Shown in pieces: positions 57,005 to 64,000 of a DNA stretch of 64,000 nt. Both the position numbers and the translations under genes were made by a program. The notes under the pieces were generated by a model. That model was not told the DNA's origin and made no database searches. It was given only the letters and a program-made list of their open reading frames with translations. The stretch covers positions 702,795 to 766,794 of the forward strand of contig KV425555.1 in NCBI GenBank assembly GCA_001632425.1, given 5' to 3'. Within the stretch, counting starts at the first letter, position 1; every line of letters begins with the position of its first letter. The stretch comes from Neolentinus lepideus HHB14362 ss-1. Its lineage: Eukaryota > Basidiomycota > Agaricomycetes > Gloeophyllales > Gloeophyllaceae.

Positions 57005-58924
57005 TCACCGTCTCACCCTTGCCTCCCAAGCCTCCCAAGCGCCCCTCACCCACCAATGCTCCCTAACCTCCTCAATCGTCGCCCTTCTCTCCGGATCCTT
57101 CTCAAGACACCGTCTCATCAACCCCAAACATCCTTCACTAATCCAGAACTTTCCCCGTTCCTGGCCCTTCTTCGTCCCATCAGCCAGCATGATCTTGCCC
57201 TCGATGGCATCCTCTTCGGTGGGGAACGGCGAGTTACCCGTAAGGAGGTAGGACAGCAGGACACCGAGCGTCCAGATCTCGGCTGGTGCAGCTTGATAAG
57301 GCTTCTTCTGGAGTATCTCGGAGGCAGCATAGGCCGTTGTACCGTAGAACAAGTTGTAAAACGGCCTCTGTCGAGTGGGGTCTGCTACCACAGCACTCCC
57401 AAAGTCGATCAGCTTAATCTAAATAACGCATACACGAACGTTAGGGTGGGTTCGGTGAGCAGGTGAGTGAATAGATGGGCGGTAAGAACAGTAATGACTC
57501 ACCTTGAAATCCTTATCTACAACCAAGTTCTCGTCTTTGATATCCCGGTGTGTGATACCTTGTTTATCGAGGTACCACACCGCCTCGACAACCTGAGCAA
57601 AGATATACCTAGCCTGGGCTTCGGACAGCCGCTTGTGCTTGCTCTTCTCAATACACTCGAAAAGATCATGCGAAGCTCTACGTGAGAATTTTGGGCGAGC
57701 AACTTCGAGATGGTCTCCTTTGGTAGAAGGCGTCGTCAAAGTAACGTCGAGGATATCAAGGGACGAGGAAGGAGACATGTCCGGAGAGATCTTTTGTTCT
57801 TCTTCATACGGTGTAACTTGGATAGCAGGATATGCGCCGGTGTTAGCTTGGGTGCAGGGAGGAAGATGGATGGAAGACTGTGGTGGTGTATCTGGGAATT
57901 CAGAGTCGAGAGTCGCGTTCGATGGCGATGGAGACGGCGAAGGAGAGAGTGAGGGTAGAGAAGAAATCGGTGGTGGCACGAGCTTGCCTGGAGCTGTGAT
58001 TCTGTTGGAGCCGCTTCGCTTCTTGGATGTCCAAGGGGTGCCGTGCAGCTCCTGAACCTGTCGGACGATGAGCTTCAGTGACGGTATACGAACGAAAAGA
58101 TCACTGACCAGATAGAAATAAAGTTCGTCTTCGTATACGTCTATACACTTGACAATGTTTTCATGGTTAATGAGACTGAGGAGAAGGATCTCTGTCGGGA
58201 CATGTCCTAGAATCTCGTCATCCATCCACGCATTATCGGGAACCTTGGCTTTGATGATGAACTTGACAGCTGCCTCGTAACCCTCCGTGCGGTGGCGCGC
58301 GGTCATCACGAAACCATAGCCACCCGAGCCCAGTTCGTCTTCTAACTGAAAGGCACGAACAAACATAGGATCGAGGTAGTGGTCGCTGGGAAACCTGTGA
58401 GAATACATGCGTGCCTTCGTTGTGAGCATATAATCTGTGACCGCCGCTCGGCCCAGCGGAGGCCTCCCCTGGAATGTCGTGGAATGACAGGCAGTTTGGG
58501 ATTGTAGTTCGTAGTGTGAAGAGAAAGACGCTGCAAATGGATCGAACTCGAGGGATGCGTTAGCTAGGTCTAATGCTTGCGCGGGACCCGAGATGGGCGC
58601 CTCGTACGAATGTTGCTGTTGTTGCTTCAGCTGGGCGGAAGGCGTAAAAACAGGCGCAACCGGAGAAAGGGGTCGGCTCGGGCTCTTTTGTTCTTGTGCC
58701 ACGGGTATCTCCAGCAAAGACGAGTCTGCAGGATGACAAAACGTGAATTGGGTGTCCAGATGACTGAACATCGCCGACGGGTGTCCTGGAGAGGGAGGGG
58801 TAAATAGAGCGTCGCTTTCTTCCTCTGAAGAGTCACCAGGCTCGCTGCTAGGCGAGTGAAGGAAGAACTTTGTCGATGTCGCGGCTGACGACGTGGACGC
58901 TAGCTGAGGACAGCGAGCGGCCAT
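57005..58924 (-). CDS. Serine/threonine protein kinase, PAS-kinase-like catalytic domain
   Basis: Three exons (58924-58109, 58057-57503, 57418-57005) give 594 residues. The first ~190 are Ser/Pro/Gln-rich with no recognisable PAS domain. Kinase motifs follow: Gly-loop ELGSGGYGFV, VAIK-type Lys in YEAAVKFIIKAKV, then FYLVQELHGTPW. A Ser/Pro-rich insert of about 100 residues separates these from the second half, which has HRDIKDENLVVD (catalytic loop), LIDFGSAVV (DFG), FYGTTAYAASEILQKKPYQA (activation segment, with APE altered to ASE) and LEKDPERRATIEEVREHWWV. HRDIKDEN, ELHGTPW and the DFGSA form are typical of the PASK/Psk group, which controls carbon flux. The large insert between lobes is unusual. 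Start: the longer open frame upstream lacks an ATG, so 58924 is chosen. Confidence 0.88.
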
Positions 58925-60469
58925 GGTAGGAGGAGACGCGTCGGGAACGCGGGACGCGACGGCGGAGCCCAACCTAGCTACGCTAACGCGGGCAAGAGAA
59001 AAGGGAACGAGGAGCTCAACTGTTGGTATTTATTGCGCGGTTCAACGCGATCTCGATGAAGGTGAAAGGACGTGCCATCCCACTTCCATCCATTTTAGGA
59101 AGGTGCCTTACCCTGTTTGACATGACATTTCCTTTCACTATCGACGTCACCTGACCGTCCTCAGATGTTCCAAGTTTTCTCAGTCAACCGACAACTTGTG
59201 CGAAACGACTCCTGCAAACTTGTTCAGACAAGAAACCACGCGTTGATTTCCTTCAAATGAGACTTGAGCTCTTCCTGCATTTGAACGTTGTTTTTGCCCG
59301 CGGACGAGATGCAGATCCTCAGAGCAACATGTCATCAGATTCAGAAGTAGACCAGTTTGACGCGCGGCACGGATCGCTGCGTGGAAATAATGATTCCCGC
59401 AAAGTGTAAGATTGACACAGAAGACTGGGGTACTGCCGGAGCTTCGTCCGACTTGGACTCGGTACGCTGTGGTATATCACGAAGCCCTCTGTTGGTTAAT
59501 CACAATATTAATTATGCATCTTAATGGGGACGTTTCGGATTAGCTTGCGACATATTTTTTGATCGTGATATTACTCACTCTCGGGGCGATGGGAGTATCA
59601 TGCGGAACATGCAAAGGTCGACTTCGGGCTTCTTTCATCATCGTGTAGGTTACCCCGCACAGTGATCGATCGTCATTAGGTCTTGGTTCGCTGGTTGGCG
59701 CTCTTAAATCTAGACGGTCAACAGGGCGGCGGAGCGATGGAGCCACGCACCATGGAGACTACATTGCTCGTCGATGGACATCCGACGATGTACTGTATAC
59801 AGAGACTCCTGATGATGCCATAAGTCGATGTATTCTACATATCAAATTTTCCAGGCCATGGCAAGCATGTCGTCAGGTTAGGGCACACCCAAGCATCCAC
59901 TTGACAATAAATAATGAAACCATAGATGATGTAAGATGAACCCCTCAGATGCGGTGGTAGCATGTTGGACAATGTATAGCCTGGGACGACAGATACGTGC
60001 AGAGTGTTGATGATCTCTCTATTATTCTGTCGCTGACTGAACTGCCCGCATGACGATGCACACTGTGAGATTGGCTCGGACTGAGAGCATCGCTAGGTGA
60101 TCCAACAACAAGCCTCTAGACGGAAACGGAGACTCAGAAGTTAGTTACCTGAGGTTAAGGTCGACAGGTGAGGTGAACAGCAGCACGGCAAGAGACTTCT
60201 TCATCCCTGGATAATACCAAAGGCTGATGGGACACGCGGTCCGGAGAGCCGTACAAGGAGATATCTTCGACATTGAGCGAACGGCAACGCGGGAGTCCGT
60301 AGATTCATAAGCTGACATGATCATAGAGCCGTTAGTAGCGCATTTGGGACCTTGAAGAGACATTTGAATAGAGATCGGCCATAGCGTCGGGATATGTGGC
60401 ATAAGAGCGGGGCATGAGATTCGTGGGCTGGATCCGGCCGCTGCAATAAGAGGCCAAAGAAGGACAAAC
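58925..60469. other. Intergenic region, nothing recognised
   Basis: About 1.5 kb upstream of the kinase gene. There are short unsupported open frames only. Confidence 0.4.
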
Positions 60470-60615
60470 AAACGGGAATTCGGAGAAACTCGCTGGTCAG
60501 CAAGAGCAAGGAAACGGGAATTCGGAGCAGTCCGAAGGTCGGAGAGTACAAACAAACGGGAATTCGGAGCAATTCGAAGCGTCGGCAGGCGCAAACAAAC
60601 GGGAATTCGGATGGA
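60470..60615. repeat. Minisatellite with GGGAATTCGGA core
   Basis: Four to five imperfect units contain AAACGGGAATTCGGAG followed by variable CARTYCGAAG-type bases, spaced about 30-45 bp. The minus-strand frame through it reads repeated PNSRLFVL and is not regarded as a gene. Confidence 0.65.
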
Positions 60616-61337
60616 ATAGTCAATGTATAGTCGACACGGTAGGCGCATGTGCGTGGGGCGGTGTGGATGTGCTGACTTTGCTGGGAGCCAGAGCATCAGA
60701 TTTCAGGGCAGAGATGTTGCGCTTTTGAAACGCATACGAAAGTGTAAGAGCCCTGGAAGACTTGAGTCTCAACCGGACATCTGGGAGCGAAAATCCGTGG
60801 GTATACAAACTGTATAAATATCGGTATTGCTGGCCAAGGGTTTTTCAAGTGAGAGTCGTTCGGGATTCCCAAGCAATAGATACTGGGTCAGGGACTCGTG
60901 CCGCATGGACACGGGGTTAATGGATCGAGGCACCCAATCTCAATCAAATCTTGGAGGTACCATATAATGGATCCTATAATAGCCCTAAGCTCAAGTTCTT
61001 CGAAGGGCGTCACAGGTAGAGACGTGAAGAATGTACGTATGTTTCGTACCATCCGGTGGCTTGCCGATAAACGGAGTACTCACGTACCACAGTATCGGGG
61101 CGACCGTCAGACATCCCCAGTAAAACAACGCAGACATTGGCTAGGAAGTCTTGAGCAGAAATAAGCCGCAGAGATGTACGGCACTGGAATGAGGTCAAGT
61201 GGTCTTGGATGAAACGAAAGGAGGAAAGATGCACGTGTGGCTGATGCGCGAAATGAAGTCCGATTCGGGCCAAATGTCCCAGGCTTCGGCTACTTCGCCC
61301 CCTTCGCCCGCGCCTGCCGACGTTTGCCCCCCCTCAA
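60616..61337. other. Upstream region of the Zn2Cys6 factor gene
   Basis: About 720 bp. A TATA-like TATAAATATC occurs at about 60811. No gene was recognised. Confidence 0.4.
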
Positions 61338-64000
61338 ATGTCCCTGTCCCCAGCAACATCGGTGTCGAACGGATCCGACATATCCAACAAACGCCGCAGA
61401 ACGACGAGTCTCTCGTTTAGCGGCGCGAACAGTGTCGCGTCCCCGATGGCCCGGCCCAACACGGAAGGCGGGGGCATGAGCAGTGGCAGTATGGGCGGGC
61501 ACGACCAGCATTCCTCCACGCACATTCCGAAGCGCGGGGCACGGGCATGTACGAACTGTCGAAGAGGCAAAAACAGGTGCGAGGGAGAGGTGTGTCTATA
61601 TACCCTAGTAGATGGACCGTCCCGCTCACTGGCCCGCCTTGACCGCCCGGCCCGGCTGTGTGGTTGGTGTGGTTAGGCTCCCTGTCGTCGTTGTCAATTG
61701 AGTGGTCAGCCTTGTATATTCGAAAAGCCTGAAAAGAAAAACGCTCAGGCTCTTTCCAATGCTGGAATCGAGTATGTTTCTCCGCTTACTTCCTCCCTCA
61801 CTCTCTCATGGCCCCTGGTTCCAACAGGCGCCTATCTCGCCTCGAGGGCCAATATATGGTTCGTTTACTTCATTAGGGTTCGACTTGTTATTGATTCGTT
61901 TATACAGGTCTTACAGAGTCACATGCTTGGTCTGCAGCATTCCATGGATAGAATTCTGACGACGCTGCAAGCGAATCAGGCGGCACATTCACCTGGAGGA
62001 CTCCCTCCTCCTTCACCGATGTATCCGCCAACGGTCCGTGCCCCAGCACATTTTCCACCACCTCGTGAGGACATGGAAATGTATTCACCGTCCGATGACC
62101 CTCCAAACAGTCAGCGGTCGTTCCCTCCGCTTCCTGGCTTTGCACCTCCGGTAATTACATGTCCCTGTGCGTCGAAGTACTTCATATAATGCCTTTCCAT
62201 AGCCGCACAAATACGCGACTTACGGCATAGTGCCGTCTACCGCGCCCTCCTCAGACGACGAGTCCGAAGATACACTACCTCGAGCGAGCCTAAATGCCCC
62301 TATTGAGGCACTGCAAGGTCTGGCGAATGCTGCAGCCGAAGCTGCAGCGGCTCCATCATCCACCTCTTCGAGGTGCGTATACCATGCGCTGTCTGGAACA
62401 ACAGTTTTGATGAATACTGGGTCGAGATTTAGGGTAAAGAAGCGGAAAAGAGTTGAGCCCACCCCAAGAAATGCTTTCCCTCATGTAGTCGAAAAGGTGC
62501 ATCAGAAGCTGATGCACGCAGACTTGTCCTGACCTTACATATAGGGTCTCGTCTCCGATGCCGAGGCAAGGGAACTGTATCATATGTCCGTCCGTACTCC
62601 ACTTCCTTGTCAGTGCCATTTCACATAGTGTCCTAGCTTTTTCTCTGGGTGCCACCTCTTCATCCCGCTTTTTGACCCCGCGTACGACACGTACGAGTCT
62701 ATTATGGAACGCTCGCCTTGGACGTTCGACGCCATCCTCGCAGTTGCGAGCAAGATCAAGGGCGGTTCTGGCCCGCTCTCCGAGACGTTCTATCGCTGCC
62801 TCGACGAAGCACAGGGCATTGCTCGCAGCAGCCTGTTTGGTCCTGTGGTAAGGAAGGAGGCAGTCCAGGGCATGCTGCTGCTGGCGGCATGGAGTACGAA
62901 TGGATGGCTGCCTAGTGGGCATGCGATGCGCATGGCGCTTGATTTGGGGCTGCATAGGGCATTGGAAAAACTTGCTGATGGGAATGGAAAGCAGAGAACA
63001 GATGATGAGGAGAGGAACTTGGGTAAGTAGGGCTCGCTCATGGTTCGATGCTGCCGGAGTGATTGATATGTGGGATAGTTGTTTCGGCTAGGATATGGTT
63101 GTGCTTGTATTGGTTTGACCACCAGATGAGCTTGGGTACAGGACGTCCCATCGTCCTTCGAGATGAAAGCTCTATCAAACATTGCCGCTTGCTCTTAACT
63201 CATCCCATGGCTTCTCCCACGGACGTCAGGCTCATATCGCAAGTCGAATTAATCGCACAAAAGAGTAAAGAGTTGCCATTCTCTTTTGCGAACCAGAGCT
63301 TACGAGGCTTCTACTTGTAGCTCAGATATATGAGACATTGTCGCCGCTGAATGGCCAGGTCAACCATAATACATTGGCGTTCATCCGCCGTGCGAATAAA
63401 GCGCTGGACAAGTGGTGGTCCGACGGCGACGAGCTGCATCGTACGTTTCTACTTTTTATATAATGCACGTCTCGAAACGCATTCGATTCCATAGGTCAGA
63501 CGATGGACGAAGATTCACTTCTACGCAAGATGCTCGTCTGCGAGCTGCACTACGCGAAGCTCTGGCTCGTGTGCGTCGCGCTGCGCGGCGTCAGCTGGGA
63601 TAAGATGCCATTCGAGCAGCGCGAACTTGCGTTCCAGGCGAAGGACGCTGCCAGCAGTTGCCTTTCGACGTTCTTGAACTCCTCTGCGTTCAGGTACGTT
63701 ATCTTTCTCCCGGTCCTGGCTCTTGCTCATGCTTGTAGGGCGGCGCTGAGGTACGCCGTGCATGACACACTCGTGACCGCGTCTTTCTCGGGGCTATTCC
63801 TGCTGAAGATGGCGAACCTGTTCGCAACAGAGCTTGACCTCCCTGCTATCGTCGTGCAAGTGGAACAACTCTCTCAACTCCTCTCCGATGTCGCTGCCGA
63901 GCGGTGCGCTTTCCCTCCCTTTCGCCCACGCATGTCTAATAACTCGCCACTCAGGTACGCTCTGACCCTCGGCATCATGCTTGCAAACCTGCGACGCAAG
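61338..64000 (+). CDS. Zn2Cys6 fungal-specific transcription factor (3' end outside window)
   Basis: Nuclear regulator. The start at 61338 begins MSLSPATSVSNGSDISNKRR. The binuclear cluster is complete after splicing: CTNCRRGKNRCEGE joined to APCRRCQLSGQPC (spacing C2C6C5C2C6C). A short coiled-coil linker (ERLSRLEGQYMVLQSHMLGL) includes a 36-nt exon. A Pro/Ser-rich region with a KKRKRVE basic patch leads to the Fungal_trans-type domain: IFFSGCHLFIPLFDPAYDTY, CLDEAQGIARSSLFGPVVRK, LAAWSTNGWLPSGHAMRMAL, DLGLHRAL and LCLYWFDHQMSLGTGRP. The frame is still open at the window edge (LGIMLANLRRK). The target pathway cannot be told from sequence. At least twelve exons were joined without conflict. Confidence 0.88.

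Noticed and set aside
60470..60615. Regular short repeats as a possible CRISPR array
   Set aside because: The genome is eukaryotic, the repeats are imperfect and have no constant-length spacers. It is a minisatellite.

Overview
The window is nuclear DNA of a filamentous basidiomycete, most likely a wood-inhabiting Agaricomycete. The evidence is dense genes cut by many GT-AG introns of about 45-80 nt, a secreted GH5 mannanase, an F-box gene, and two mobile-element genes typical of Agaricomycetes: a Plavaka-type transposase and a DUF6698 companion. Species cannot be named from the sequence. All gene models below are hand-spliced. Where all exons were measured, the coding length was divisible by three.

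Layout. 0-4.3 kb: the 5' part of a mannanase gene (minus), then two terminal-inverted-repeat elements. 4.3-19 kb: four minus-strand housekeeping or regulatory genes: an EFA6-like Sec7-PH ARF exchange factor, an AreA-like GATA factor, a signal peptide peptidase and a lysophospholipase B. 19.4-27.4 kb: a Tvp38/VTT Golgi membrane protein, a SWIM-domain Sws1/Shu2-like recombination mediator, a CDCA7-like zinc-finger chromatin protein, and TIM17. The last two are divergent across 105 bp. 28.4-37.1 kb: a tRNA-Asp, a 1.84 kb CACTA-like non-autonomous transposon, and a small secreted protein gene split by a 6.0 kb, apparently complete Plavaka transposon. 38-50 kb: two inverted Old Yellow Enzyme paralogues with ETF-alpha and a broken tyrosine-recombinase gene between them, then a salicylate-hydroxylase-type FAD monooxygenase. 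50-53.4 kb: a diverged tandem duplication without a clear gene. 53.4-64 kb: an acidic orphan protein, an F-box protein, a PAS-kinase-like Ser/Thr kinase and a Zn2Cys6 transcription factor cut by the window end.

How the genes relate. The two OYEs, the FAD monooxygenase and ETF-alpha are all flavoproteins within 10 kb, which could serve quinone or aromatic detoxification, though ETF-alpha is normally a housekeeping mitochondrial gene. The CDCA7-like/TIM17 pair shares a promoter with a perfect palindromic double E-box. The other neighbours show no obvious common pathway.

No feature proves a new molecular system. The most unusual structures are the gene split by the Plavaka element, and the 50-53 kb duplicated locus, where two diverged copies keep a short peptide with mostly third-codon-position changes.
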